A stretch of 64,000 nt of DNA from an uncultured Clostridia bacterium (lineage in GTDB: Bacteria > Bacillota > Clostridia > Lachnospirales > CAG-274): contig CANRBC010000011.1 of the NCBI GenBank assembly GCA_947628755.1, positions 19,939 through 83,938 of the forward strand, written 5' to 3'. Positions 34,801 through 43,933 of this stretch are shown piece by piece (the stretch's first letter is position 1; every line of letters begins with the position of its first letter). Below the pieces are notes generated by a model. That model saw only the letters and a program-made list of their open reading frames with translations. It was not told the origin of the DNA and did not search any database. The translations under genes were made by a program, and so were the position numbers.

Positions 34801-35754
34801 TCAATAAGGCTGCACGGCTATAACGCCCTTTCCTGTTAGGAAATCCTCCTTCCAATAGCCGATGGGTTCTGAGGTATCAAGGTGCAGCAGCTTATACTTT
34901 CCTGCCGAGGGGCTTATATTATTACTCTCCACAGCTTTTGCCGCCTCGTTTACTATAAGGGCGCAGTCCTCAAAGCCTGCCTTTTCAAGGGCTTTCACAA
35001 GGGCAGTTTTTGTTTCCTCGTCCATTTTGTTGTCAAGGTTCTTTACCTTCATATATGAAATATAGGCTTTTACAGGTTTTTCACCCTCAAAATACAGAGA
35101 TACTCTCACAGGCAGATGACTTATGTGCACTTCGATACCGTTGTAATGATAGGGAAAATCCCTCAAAAAGCCATACTCTATGTTTGAAAAGTCAAGGCGT
35201 GTGTATTTTCCTCCTGCGCTGCAGTCGTTATACATTAAGCCCGTTGATGAGCGCATATCCTCTATAAACGCCTCATGACCCTTTGCTATACGTCCCGTGT
35301 CGTTGCAAAGCCTTGCATTATAATAGCCTTTGAAATCCGTATCGCCACGATCGGCTATAAGGTCGTATTCCCTGTTGTAATATACGTCATAGCGCTCTTT
35401 TTCAGTGCCTGAATAGGGCGCTATATAGTACATATCCGTCTTTTCCCATGTGCTGAGGAATTCATTTACTCTCCCGTTGTATTCATCAAGGGGTATTGTT
35501 TCAGTCGTATAGCCGTTTTCATCAAGTATATGCGCTTCATAGCGGAAAGAACTGCCTGTATCCTCATATATAGGTGCGTTCAGAAGCTGATAGCATTCCG
35601 TTAGATATTCATCTCTCTTTTCATCCGTATATACCACAGAGCTATCGGATATATCCACCTTTTTGTCTTTGTATCCATCTCTTCCCCAACTTATATTACC
35701 GCAGCCGCAGAGAAGAGTTATACAAAGTATGGGTATAATTACTTTTTTTGCCAT
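34801..35754 (-). CDS. Lipoprotein of unknown function, last gene of the ABC operon
   Basis: 317 residues with a lipoprotein signal (ILCITLLCGCG, lipidated Cys near residue 18). The rest is soluble and mixed alpha/beta, with an YKDKKVDISDSSVVY start after the anchor. I do not recognise a family. It overlaps the preceding permease gene by 16 bp, so it is translationally coupled. In ytr-type operons an extracellular lipoprotein often accompanies the transporter, so a substrate-sensing or binding role is an inference only. Confidence 0.65.
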   Translation of the reverse strand: MAKKVIIPILCITLLCGCGNISWGRDGYKDKKVDISDSSVVYTDEKRDEYLTECYQLLNAPIYEDTGSSFRYEAHILDENGYTTETIPLDEYNGRVNEFLSTWEKTDMYYIAPYSGTEKERYDVYYNREYDLIADRGDTDFKGYYNARLCNDTGRIAKGHEAFIEDMRSSTGLMYNDCSAGGKYTRLDFSNIEYGFLRDFPYHYNGIEVHISHLPVRVSLYFEGEKPVKAYISYMKVKNLDNKMDEETKTALVKALEKAGFEDCALIVNEAAKAVESNNISPSAGKYKLLHLDTSEPIGYWKEDFLTGKGVIAVQPY

Positions 35755-36809
35755 AACAACACCCCCTGCTTTTTAAGTATAACATTGGCAATAACGAATG
35801 TAACAATGCCAAAGAAAAGGAAAACAAGAACTCCTACCCATTTGTTTGTACTGTACATAAACTGACTTCCGAAAAATCCTGCTATAAACAGCGTAATTAC
35901 AGCAATAAATATCTTGCCGTATACCTTGCCCGGCAGAAGTCCGCTGTTTTCCGCTCTCAGCTCGGAATCGGCGCATTTATTGCAAACATACAGCATAACA
36001 AATGAAAGGACGGTATAGTATACAAGCCTTAAAAGGCTGAAAAGACTGCCCTGAGCTATACGCCATTCAATAGACGTGCCGCTTTGTTTTGCGCTGCTCC
36101 ATGAAGCGGCTATTATATAGTCGTCTGCTACGGAGTTCGTACCGGAGAATGGGAAAAGAGGGAAATACAGAAAACGGTGGGCGCCGCTTGTATTAAGATT
36201 TCCGTATCGTTCTGCCATTTCCATAAGAAATACGGGAGTAATAAGTATTATTATGCCGAATATGGCAGCTATTACAGGCTGATTAACCATATACTGAGAG
36301 AACATAAACACCAGATATATGAATATAAGCACAATCCATGTAAGAGCCATATTTTCAATTATTGTAATTTCATTGAACACTCTGCCGTCAAAGGGATACA
36401 GGCTGAAAATATCCTCCATAAAGGGAATGTATCTGTGATAGAGTGCGATTATCCACACGGTATATATTGCAAGCATAAGTGTTATAAAGCATACGCCTGT
36501 TATGAGCTTTGCGGAATGAAGCTCCTTTTTTTTGTAGGGCAGGGAGTACCATATATTTGCGTCGTCATTGAACTGACAGAAGGCAAGGAGAACTACCCAG
36601 CCTATATTAAAGGTGCTGAAGCCCGTGCATATAAGCTCTATTGACCATGCTGTGTTCATATAGCCCTCGGTCAGCACACGGCAGTCCTCAAGCATAGCGT
36701 TTTCCTTAAAGGCTATGGAGCTGAAATACATTACGGCAAGGGCTATCAAAGGAAGCCATTTTATTTTGCTTATTTCCCATAATATGAGATTTTTATATCT
36801 TTTTTCCAT
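35739..36809 (-). CDS. ABC-2 type permease subunit (second)
   Basis: A 356-residue membrane protein with about six hydrophobic segments and a long periplasm-facing loop near residues 195-255. I chose the ATG at 36809, where GGGAGGTG precedes at good spacing, rather than an upstream start inside that site. It is the third gene after the GntR regulator and ATPase and resembles YtrC/D-type permeases by order and size rather than by motifs. It presumably pairs with the other permease to form the channel of an exporter. Confidence 0.7.
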   Translation of the reverse strand: MEKRYKNLILWEISKIKWLPLIALAVMYFSSIAFKENAMLEDCRVLTEGYMNTAWSIELICTGFSTFNIGWVVLLAFCQFNDDANIWYSLPYKKKELHSAKLITGVCFITLMLAIYTVWIIALYHRYIPFMEDIFSLYPFDGRVFNEITIIENMALTWIVLIFIYLVFMFSQYMVNQPVIAAIFGIIILITPVFLMEMAERYGNLNTSGAHRFLYFPLFPFSGTNSVADDYIIAASWSSAKQSGTSIEWRIAQGSLFSLLRLVYYTVLSFVMLYVCNKCADSELRAENSGLLPGKVYGKIFIAVITLFIAGFFGSQFMYSTNKWVGVLVFLFFGIVTFVIANVILKKQGVLLWQKK

Positions 36810-36822
36810 AAAATACACCTCC

Positions 36823-37761
36823 CTAATCAAATCGCCTTACGAAATACTGTATTATCTTAAAGCCTGCAAACAGGCTCAGTATAAATGTAACAATGACTGC
36901 CGCTATACTTCTTACTTCAAAGCAGTTTACAACGAACTGCATTGAAAAGGCAAACGTAAGAGAGCCTATGACATATACGACAGGTCTGCACCAGCGGAAC
37001 AAAAACAGCTTGCCCATATTGCTGTAATCGATTTTGGAATTTAAAATAGCCGCCAGTATAAAAAGCGGTATGCTCCATATTATAAGAAGCGTTTCCTCGG
37101 GATTTATCTTTCCATAGAAGCATATAAACTCAAAAAATTTATCCATAATATTTAGGGCTATCTTGAATATTGCCAGCTCTCTTATGGCGTAGGGCATTGC
37201 CGCATAGCCTATGAATGAACCAAGCATACCGAAAAATGCCGCAAAGGGAGCACATATAGCGAGAAGAGGTATGCCTATTATCTGTTGACTTACAAGACCT
37301 ATGGAATAGAAAAGCACCATTACCGCAAATGTCATATAGGCAGTATCCCACATCTGCTTGAAGTAGTTTTCGCCCTCGGCAAAATAAGGTGAATACATTA
37401 CCCAGCCAATTATACACAGTACCGTAAGAGTTACGCCTATGAAAATAATAGACGAAACCGTTCTGAACAGAAAATCGTTACTGTATTTCACAGGCAGCTG
37501 CTTTATGAAAACACCTGTCTTTTTATTGACATTTTTATAGTGCAAGAACGTATTCAAGCCCATAACAACAAATATTATTACAAATACCGTGCCTGCCCAC
37601 TGGCTCCACTCGGATAAGTAGGGATTCCAGGCTTCCTGTTCTTGGGCAAAGCTTGTTCTTTCGCTCATTATATCCATAACGTTCAGAAATATTGAGAAAA
37701 GAGATGCTCCGCCCAGAAGTATAAGTGAATTTCTGATATAGTTTTTATAAAGTGAATTCAT
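36823..37761 (-). CDS. ABC-2 type permease subunit (first)
   Basis: A 312-residue membrane protein with about six to seven hydrophobic segments, directly downstream of the ATPase gene (4 bp gap) and 13 bp before the next permease. I chose the ATG at 37761, preceded by AGAGGTGATTTT. There is no motif beyond the hydrophobic pattern; the call rests on operon position and topology. Confidence 0.7.
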   Translation of the reverse strand: MNSLYKNYIRNSLILLGGASLFSIFLNVMDIMSERTSFAQEQEAWNPYLSEWSQWAGTVFVIIFVVMGLNTFLHYKNVNKKTGVFIKQLPVKYSNDFLFRTVSSIIFIGVTLTVLCIIGWVMYSPYFAEGENYFKQMWDTAYMTFAVMVLFYSIGLVSQQIIGIPLLAICAPFAAFFGMLGSFIGYAAMPYAIRELAIFKIALNIMDKFFEFICFYGKINPEETLLIIWSIPLFILAAILNSKIDYSNMGKLFLFRWCRPVVYVIGSLTFAFSMQFVVNCFEVRSIAAVIVTFILSLFAGFKIIQYFVRRFD

Positions 37762-37765
37762 AAAA

Positions 37766-38635
37766 TCACCTCTGTTCCTTTGAGGAATATATAAATATCT
37801 CTTCAAGGCTCATGCCTATTTCCTCCAGTATGTCTGCGCCCTTGGAGTAAAGCTGCCTTTCCATAGCCTGAGTATAATTGTCCGTGATTATGTGGTATAT
37901 TGAGCCTATCTGCTCTACATTGAGTATACCCTCTATATCGGAAAGGTCTACGGGAGATGAAAATACCGCCTGGAGCTTCTTTACCTTTGACTTTATACCC
38001 TCTACGCTGCTTTGGTATTTTACCTTACCGTTTTGGAGCATTGTAATATCGTCGCAGAGCTTTTCAAGCTCGGAAAGATGATGTGAGGATATGAGTATTG
38101 TACACTCCCTTTCGTCTACCTCCTTTATGAGAAGGTCTGTCACCTGCTTTTTGGCTATGGCGTCAAGACCGCTTGTAGGCTCGTCCAGTACAAGGACATC
38201 GGGTCTTATGGCAATGTTGAGCATAAGGGCAAGGCGCATCTGCATCCCCTTTGAAAGCTGATTTATTCTCCTGTCCACAGGCAGGGCAAATACAGTGTTC
38301 AGCTCGTTGAAGCAGTCCTCGTCAAAGCCTTGGTATATGCCCTTGTAGAAATTCACCATATCCTTTACCCTGTATGTGGGAAAATAGCTGTTGCTGTCGG
38401 CAACATAGCCTATTCTTGCCTTTACATTGGGATTGTCGTAAACGTTCTCGCCGTCTATGAGCACTACGCCTTCGTTTGGCTTATATACTCCCGTAACACA
38501 GTGAATTATGGTAGTCTTGCCAACGCCGTTTTCACCTATAATGCCGTGTATAGTACCCTTTGGCACTGTTATGGAAACATTGTCCACAGCCTTGAAAGAG
38601 CCGTAGCATTTTGTCAGATTTTTTATTTCTATCAT
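37766..38635 (-). CDS. ABC transporter ATP-binding protein (YtrB-like)
   Basis: A 289-residue nucleotide-binding subunit. Walker A GENGVGKTT (34-42), Q-loop region, signature LSKGMQMRL (127-135), Walker B VLVLDEP (147-153, catalytic Glu 152) and the H-loop SSHHLSELE are all intact. The C-terminal about 80 residues form an extra domain typical of ABC-2 exporters. It starts 1 bp after the GntR gene, so it is tightly coupled. Relatives in Bacilli respond to cell-wall antibiotics; the substrate here is unknown. Confidence 0.9.
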   Translation of the reverse strand: MIEIKNLTKCYGSFKAVDNVSITVPKGTIHGIIGENGVGKTTIIHCVTGVYKPNEGVVLIDGENVYDNPNVKARIGYVADSNSYFPTYRVKDMVNFYKGIYQGFDEDCFNELNTVFALPVDRRINQLSKGMQMRLALMLNIAIRPDVLVLDEPTSGLDAIAKKQVTDLLIKEVDERECTILISSHHLSELEKLCDDITMLQNGKVKYQSSVEGIKSKVKKLQAVFSSPVDLSDIEGILNVEQIGSIYHIITDNYTQAMERQLYSKGADILEEIGMSLEEIFIYSSKEQR

Positions 38636-38636
38636 T

Positions 38637-39008
38637 TTACTTGCCCTCCTGTCCCTCTAATATTTTGTAAATTCCCTTTATTATATCCTCCTTGCCTATA
38701 CCCGAAAGCATAAGCTGCGTCAGTATTGGGCGTATACTCTCCATTGCCTTGCTGAAATCTGCATTTATGTCCTTGCAGTCGGATATAAATGTACCCTTTC
38801 CCTTTTCGGTAATTATGATTCCCTGTTTTTCAAGCTCGGCGTATGCCTTTGCCGCCGTATTTGGATTTATATTCAGCATGGACGCCAGCTTTCGCACGGA
38901 AGGCAGGGGATCTCCCTTTTTAAGATAGCTCTTCAATACCCCCTCCTTTACGAAATTGCATATCTGCTCGTAAATGGGAATATCGGAGCGCAGCTCAATA
39001 TTAAACAT
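38637..39008 (-). CDS. GntR-family repressor, YtrA-like
   Basis: A 123-residue regulator with a GntR winged helix at about 10-75 (IYEQICNFVKEGVLKSYLKKGDPLPSVRKLASML, then NPNTAAKAYAELEKQGII) and a short C-terminal helical part, as in the YtrA subfamily, which lacks a large ligand domain. It leads the five-gene operon. A palindrome overlapping its own -10 (39056-39076) is the likely binding site, implying autorepression released by an unknown signal. Confidence 0.88.
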   Translation of the reverse strand: MFNIELRSDIPIYEQICNFVKEGVLKSYLKKGDPLPSVRKLASMLNINPNTAAKAYAELEKQGIIITEKGKGTFISDCKDINADFSKAMESIRPILTQLMLSGIGKEDIIKGIYKILEGQEGK

Positions 39009-39055
39009 ATACTGTCACCACCTTCTTAAAACATAGCTTTTTTAATATGTTTTAC

Positions 39056-39094
39056 TGTACTATGTATTATAGTACACAATACAAACCTTGTCAA
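39056..39094 (-). promoter_or_regulatory. Promoter and operator of the YtrA-like operon
   Basis: On the minus strand: TTGACA, a 17-bp spacer and TATAAT (fully consensus). The palindrome TGTACTAT-n5-ATAGTACA at 39056-39076 covers the -10 and transcription start, the position expected for a GntR/YtrA operator. Confidence 0.85.
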
Positions 39095-39416
39095 CAGCAA
39101 AGTTATTAAGATTTTTTTAAAATTTAAGAAAATTTCTGAATTAAATCATCAAAAAATGTAATTTCATTTTACAAATTTTTTGTGAATAATTGTGCGGGGT
39201 TAGGTCGTATGTTCCTCTCCGGAGCAAAATATAGAGGTAGGGGGATACTGGAGACTGTGCCTACGAGAAGACAGGCAGCTTCCTTATAATATAATAATAT
39301 AAATAGTAATATCCTTCCTATTGCCTTACTTCAGATTTGGGAGCAGAAGCAAGAGCAAGACCAAAAGCCAAAGCGAAAATATTTTCAAAAAAATAAAGCC
39401 CCTCTAAGCGGCTTAA
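39095..39416. other. Gene-poor region before the mobile-element remnant
   Basis: AT-rich stretch (39100-39190), then a CAGCCTCCCC-like remnant is absent, but TCCTCTCCGGAGC and AGGTAGGGGGATACTGG near 39210-39250 hint at a decayed repeat. AAGCCCCTCTAAGCGGCTT at about 39397-39416 is a weak hairpin. No gene is supported. Confidence 0.35.
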
Positions 39417-39557
39417 ATGTTTGCTTTTTTATCAGGGCAAAAAATAATTTTCAAAAAAGGTCTTGATTTTTGGTCGACCGTATGTTACTATGCAATTACA
39501 GCAAGGGCAACAAGCCTAAGCAAGTACGGCGGCAAGTGTCAGAAAGGAGGTAAGTAA
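39417..39557 (+). CDS. Possible short leader ORF of a mobile-element remnant
   Basis: 46 codons from ATG at 39417, ending LSKYGGKCQKGGK. Its TAA overlaps the ATG of the next small gene (TAATG), and it contains the AAAGGAGG ribosome site of that gene. The overlap suggests translational coupling, but no ribosome site precedes this frame and it may be non-coding. Confidence 0.25.
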   Translation: MFAFLSGQKIIFKKGLDFWSTVCYYAITARATSLSKYGGKCQKGGK

Positions 39558-39712
39558 TGATTGATATGGGAATGACAGACAAGCAATTTAACGGTTTTGT
39601 TCGTTTTCTCCTTGACGCTTTGAGAGAAGCACAAGCTGAAAAGGAATCTGAAAAGAAAACCGAAAAAATTTCAAAAATCATTGATAATCTTCAGCAAACA
39701 CTGGAAGATTAA
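39557..39712 (+). CDS. 51-residue protein typical of mobile elements, unknown
   Basis: ATG at 39557 with AAAGGAGG 5-6 bp upstream. The product begins MIDMGMTDKQFNGFVRFLLD and continues as a charged helix rich in Glu and Lys (EAQAEKESEKKTEKISKII). Proteins of this form are common on conjugative elements and plasmids of gut Firmicutes as I recall them, with no known function. There are no conjugation genes here, so it looks like a remnant. Confidence 0.6.
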   Translation: MIDMGMTDKQFNGFVRFLLDALREAQAEKESEKKTEKISKIIDNLQQTLED

Positions 39713-39834
39713 AATGATTTAATAACCGCAACTCAAAGGTAACAGTCGGAAGGTACTTGCCGCTTCCGGCTGTTACCTCTAAAGTTACTTAAATAATAAC
39801 ACAAATAAAGGCAAGAGTAAAGGAGGTTTTTATA

Positions 39835-40011
39835 ATTTCCGAAAAAAAAATGGGCAGACCAACAAAACAAGCGCAGCCACGCAATAAAAAGTTGGGAATA
39901 AAACTAACAGAAAACGAATATTCGGAGTTAAACAAGTGCTCTGAATTACTAAAAATATCAAGAACAGATACCATAATGTTGGGCATCAAAAAATTATTGA
40001 ACGAAACTTAA
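39835..40011 (+). CDS. Ribbon-helix-helix-like small protein with probable non-ATG start
   Basis: About 53-58 residues: SEKKMGRPTKQAQ, then LGIKLTENEYSELNKCSELL and SRTDTIMLGIKKLL. The pattern (basic GRPT start, beta strand, two helices) matches CopG/MobC-like ribbon-helix-helix DNA-binding proteins of plasmids and conjugative elements. The AAAGGAGG site (39819-39826) is 8 bp before an ATT codon at 39835, and 23 bp before the first ATG at 39850. An ATT start, giving an SEKKMGRPT terminus like its relatives, is therefore likely. Confidence 0.6.
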   Translation: MSEKKMGRPTKQAQPRNKKLGIKLTENEYSELNKCSELLKISRTDTIMLGIKKLLNET

Positions 40012-40050
40012 GATATGTCTATAAAATACATGTATGCTTCTTATTATCTC

Positions 40051-40079
40051 TTGACAAAAATTATCTTATTTAATATAAT
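40051..40079 (+). promoter_or_regulatory. Consensus promoter of the alaS T-box operon
   Basis: TTGACA at 40051-40056, a 17-bp spacer and TATAAT at 40074-40079. Both hexamers are perfect. Confidence 0.9.
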
Positions 40080-40094
40080 GTATCTGTTGTTTAT

Positions 40095-40334
40095 ATGAAA
40101 ACGGGAAGGATAAGTACCTTTATGCAAAGGCGTCAGAGAGGATGCGGTCGGTGTAAGCATCCCCGATGTATAAAGAGAAGCTCCCTTTTGAGAGAAATCT
40201 CCCCTGCGGATCAATACTCCGCCGTTTTATCAGCGTTAATGATAAGCCGAGATGTACGACAGACGTATAATCAGGGTGGTACCGTGTAATTTATTATGCC
40301 CCTGCAAGCCTTAAGGCTCAGGGGATTTTTTATT
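40095..40334 (+). promoter_or_regulatory. T-box leader of alaS
   Basis: Stem I features (GTCAGAGAGGATGC, then GGTGTAAGCATCC) are followed by GAGAAGCTCCC. Its GCT at 40180-40182 sits where an alanine specifier codon would be. The T-box sequence AGGGTGGTACCGTG lies at 40273-40286. The terminator is CCCCTG...CAGGGG at 40299-40324 followed by TTTTTT. Uncharged tRNA-Ala should stabilise the antiterminator and allow alaS expression. Confidence 0.92.
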
Positions 40335-40349
40335 ATGGAGGATATTGAT

Positions 40350-42989
40350 ATGAAATTCATGGGTGTAAACGAATTAAGAGAAAAATTTCTGGAGTTTTTT
40401 GAATCCAAGGGACATCTGAGGTTGGCAAGCGCATCTCTTGTGCCTCACAACGACAAAAGCCTTCTGCTTATCAATTCCGGTATGGCTCCTTTAAAGCCGT
40501 ACTTTACAGGTCAGCAGATACCGCCGAGGAGGAGAGTGACCACCTGTCAGAAGTGCATAAGAACAGGGGATATTGAAAATGTAGGTAAGACTGCAAGACA
40601 CGGCACCTTCTTTGAAATGCTGGGCAATTTTTCTTTCGGCGACTATTTCAAGCACGAGGCTATCGCCTGGGCGTGGGAATTCTTTACAAAGGTAGTGGAG
40701 CTGCCGGAGGACAGGCTTTACGTATCCGTTTATCAGGACGATGACGAGGCTTATGATATATGGAATAAGGAAATAGGACTTGCTCCTGAGAGAATATTCA
40801 GAATGGGCAAGGAGGACAATTTCTGGGAGCATGGCGTAGGTCCTTGCGGTCCTTGCTCAGAGATATATTACGACAAGGGCGAGGAGTACGGCTGCGGCAA
40901 GCCTGACTGTACCGTAGGCTGCGACTGCGACAGATATATGGAAATATGGAATCTTGTGTTCACTCAGTTCAATAAGGAGGAGGACGGAACATATTCCGAC
41001 TTGGATCACCCCAATATAGATACGGGAATGGGTCTTGAGAGAATAGCCACTGTTATGCAGGGGGTAAACTCCATATTTGACGTGGATACGGTAAAGGCAA
41101 TAAGAGATGCTGTGTGCGATATTTGCGGAGCTAAGTACGGCGAGGACGAAAAAAAGGATATTTCCATAAGAGTTATAACAGACCATGTTCGCTCTGTTAC
41201 ATTTATGACGGCAGACGGCGTTCTTCCCTCCAACGAGGGCAGAGGCTATGTGCTTAGAAGACTTCTGAGAAGAGCCGCAAGACACGGCAAGCTCCTGGGT
41301 ATAGACAGAAAGTTCCTTACAGACCTTAGTAAAGTGGTAATAGAAAATTCCGGTAAGGCGTACCCGGAGCTTGTGGAAAAGCAGGATATGATACTTAAGG
41401 TACTTTCCACCGAGGAGGAGAGATTCTACAATACCCTTGATACGGGTATGGCTATGCTTGCGGACAAGCTCAAGGAATTAAAGGAAGCGGGCAAAAACGT
41501 ATTAGGCGGCGCAGATTCCTTTAAGATGTACGATACCTACGGCTTCCCAGTAGACCTTATGGAGGAAATACTTGCCGAGGACGGCTTTACATTTGATATG
41601 GACGCCTTTAAGGCTGAAATGGAGAAGCAGAGAACAAGAGCAAGAAACGCAAGAGCTACGGACACATACATGGGCGCAGAGGAAACTGTATTCCATCAGC
41701 TCGACCCCGCTATGTCAACGGAATTTACAGGCTATGACAGCCTTATGGGAAAGGGCACGGTGCTTGCCCTTGTGGTAAATGATGAAATAGTAAGCGAAGC
41801 AAAGGCAGGAGACAATGTAGCCGTAATTGTTGACAAAACGCCGTTCTATGCGGAAATGGGCGGTCAGACAGGCGACAAGGGCGTAATAGTAGGCGCTGAC
41901 AATATGGGTATAGAGGTAGAGGACTGTACCAAATTCGGAGGCAACAAATTTATACACACAGGTAAGGTGACTACGGGAACAATACGCGTAGGCGATACCG
42001 TTACCCTTGCCGTAGACGAAGCCAAAAGACTGTCTACTGCAAGAAATCATACGGCTACTCATATACTTCAGGCAGTATTGAAGGAGGTGCTTGGCTCTCA
42101 TGTAGAGCAGGCAGGCTCTTATGTAAGCGACAAGAGATTGAGATTCGACTTTACTCATTTTGAGGCTATTGACAGAGAAACGCTTAATGTAATAGAGAAA
42201 AAGGTAAATGAAAAAATACTTGAGGCTCTTCCCGTAGAGGTAAAGGAAATGAGCCTTGAGGAGGCTAAAAAGACAGGCGCTGTGGCTCTCTTCGGCGAGA
42301 AATACGGCGAGGTGGTAAGAGTCGTAAATATAGGCGGCTATTCCATAGAGTTTTGCGGCGGTACTCATCTTACGAACTCCGCATACTGCGGCGTGTTCAA
42401 GCTCCTTTCCGAAAGCGGCGTTGCAGCAGGCGTCAGAAGAATAGAGGCGCTTACGGGCGCAGGGGCTCTCAGCTATCTTGACGAAGCAGGCTTTATTTTA
42501 AAGAGCGTTGCAGACGCCTTAAAGACAACGGCAGGAGAGCTGCCCAAGAGAATAGAGCATATTCTGGAGGAAAACAAGAGGCTTGCCAAGGAGGTAGAAA
42601 GCCTTAAGGCTAAAATGAGCGGCTCTCTTGTAGACGATATTATAGGCTCAAGGGTAAATATAAAGGGCGTTGATGTAGTTGCGGCTCAGGTAAAGGGCAT
42701 GGATATGAATGCTCTCAGAACAATGGGTGACCAGATAAAGGAAAAGCTCAACGGCGTTATAGTGCTGGCAAGCGGCGAAGGCAGCAAATGCAGCTTTGTT
42801 GTAATGTGCAGCGATGATGCGGTAAAGGCAGGAGCTAACGCAGGCGGCATAGTAAAGGCGGCGGCAGCCGTATGCGGAGGAGGAGGCGGCGGACGCCCCA
42901 ATATGGCTCAGGCAGGCGGAAAGGACGCCTCCAAAATAGCCGAAGCTCTGGAAGCTGCAAAAGCCACTGTCGAAGGTATGATAAAATAA
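40350..42989 (+). CDS. alaS: Alanyl-tRNA synthetase
   Basis: An 879-residue class II synthetase. Catalytic domain at 1-450 (GNFSFGDYFKHEAIAW, MGLERIATVMQG), editing domain at about 550-720 with the zinc/His motifs HTATH and CGGTH, and a C-terminal DHHA1-type C-Ala domain ending with a Gly-rich GGGGGGRPNMAQAGG segment. I chose the ATG at 40350 (MKFMGVNELREKF), which has GGAGG 8 bp upstream; the longer frame from 40296 runs through the T-box terminator. rsmA follows 1 bp after the stop. Confidence 0.96.
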   Translation: MKFMGVNELREKFLEFFESKGHLRLASASLVPHNDKSLLLINSGMAPLKPYFTGQQIPPRRRVTTCQKCIRTGDIENVGKTARHGTFFEMLGNFSFGDYFKHEAIAWAWEFFTKVVELPEDRLYVSVYQDDDEAYDIWNKEIGLAPERIFRMGKEDNFWEHGVGPCGPCSEIYYDKGEEYGCGKPDCTVGCDCDRYMEIWNLVFTQFNKEEDGTYSDLDHPNIDTGMGLERIATVMQGVNSIFDVDTVKAIRDAVCDICGAKYGEDEKKDISIRVITDHVRSVTFMTADGVLPSNEGRGYVLRRLLRRAARHGKLLGIDRKFLTDLSKVVIENSGKAYPELVEKQDMILKVLSTEEERFYNTLDTGMAMLADKLKELKEAGKNVLGGADSFKMYDTYGFPVDLMEEILAEDGFTFDMDAFKAEMEKQRTRARNARATDTYMGAEETVFHQLDPAMSTEFTGYDSLMGKGTVLALVVNDEIVSEAKAGDNVAVIVDKTPFYAEMGGQTGDKGVIVGADNMGIEVEDCTKFGGNKFIHTGKVTTGTIRVGDTVTLAVDEAKRLSTARNHTATHILQAVLKEVLGSHVEQAGSYVSDKRLRFDFTHFEAIDRETLNVIEKKVNEKILEALPVEVKEMSLEEAKKTGAVALFGEKYGEVVRVVNIGGYSIEFCGGTHLTNSAYCGVFKLLSESGVAAGVRRIEALTGAGALSYLDEAGFILKSVADALKTTAGELPKRIEHILEENKRLAKEVESLKAKMSGSLVDDIIGSRVNIKGVDVVAAQVKGMDMNALRTMGDQIKEKLNGVIVLASGEGSKCSFVVMCSDDAVKAGANAGGIVKAAAAVCGGGGGGRPNMAQAGGKDASKIAEALEAAKATVEGMIK

Positions 42990-42990
42990 T

Positions 42991-43857
42991 ATGGAAGCGA
43001 GCTTAGCATACAAAACAAAGCAGATAATAAAAAAATATGAATTCAGCTTCAAAAAAAATTTCGGTCAGAATTTTCTTGTAGACGAAAGAGTGCTGGATAA
43101 GATAATAAATGCGGCGGATATAGGCGAAAACGACCTTATTATAGAGGTAGGTCCGGGCATAGGCACGCTTACTCAGGCTATGGCGAAAAAAGCCGGAAAG
43201 GTAGTGTCCGTTGAAATTGACAGGACGCTTGTGCCTATACTGGAGGAGCTTCTGGAGGATTACGACAATATAGAGATAATAAACGAGGATATATTAAAGG
43301 TAGACCTTAAGGCTCTTATTGAAAAGCACAAGGGCATGAATGTCAAAATGGTGGCAAACCTCCCCTATAATATAACAACGCCTATTATTATGACTATACT
43401 GGAAAAGCATATCCCCATGGAAAGCCTTACAGTAATGATACAGAAGGAGGTCGCTTACAGAATGAACGCAGAGCCCTCCACAAAGGACTACGGCTCTCTT
43501 TCACTTATGACGAGATACTACTGCGAGCCATATCTTGTGGCAAATGTGCCGCCAAACTGCTTTATGCCAAGACCCAATGTGGATTCTGCGGTAATAAGGC
43601 TTACTATACTAGACAAGCCTCCCGTGGAAGTAAAGGACGAGAGCTTTCTGTTTGAATTTATAAAGGCGGCTTTTTCTCAGAGAAGAAAAACCCTTGTCAA
43701 CTGTATATACAACAGCGGAATAATGAAAATGAGCAAGGAGGAGATAGCCGCCTTGCTCCGCTCTCTTGGCTATGACGAAAGAATAAGAGGGGAAAGTCTG
43801 ACATTACAGGACTTTGCAAGGCTGTGCGACGGCGTAAGCGCCGACACAAAGGCATAG
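42991..43857 (+). CDS. rsmA: 16S rRNA dimethyladenosine transferase
   Basis: A 288-residue methyltransferase that dimethylates A1518/A1519 of 16S rRNA in late 30S assembly. The SAM motif EVGPGIGTLTQAM (near 50-62), SVEID and the catalytic NLPYNITTPI are intact. FKKNFGQNFLVDERV at the start is diagnostic. The ATG is 1 bp after the alaS stop with no clear ribosome site, so it probably depends on coupling to alaS. Confidence 0.95.
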   Translation: MEASLAYKTKQIIKKYEFSFKKNFGQNFLVDERVLDKIINAADIGENDLIIEVGPGIGTLTQAMAKKAGKVVSVEIDRTLVPILEELLEDYDNIEIINEDILKVDLKALIEKHKGMNVKMVANLPYNITTPIIMTILEKHIPMESLTVMIQKEVAYRMNAEPSTKDYGSLSLMTRYYCEPYLVANVPPNCFMPRPNVDSAVIRLTILDKPPVEVKDESFLFEFIKAAFSQRRKTLVNCIYNSGIMKMSKEEIAALLRSLGYDERIRGESLTLQDFARLCDGVSADTKA

Positions 43858-43933
43858 GAGAGAATATTATACGGCATACTTGCGGCGCAGAGAGAATATA
43901 CTTAATAAGGTATAACTTCTACGGAGGGATATT

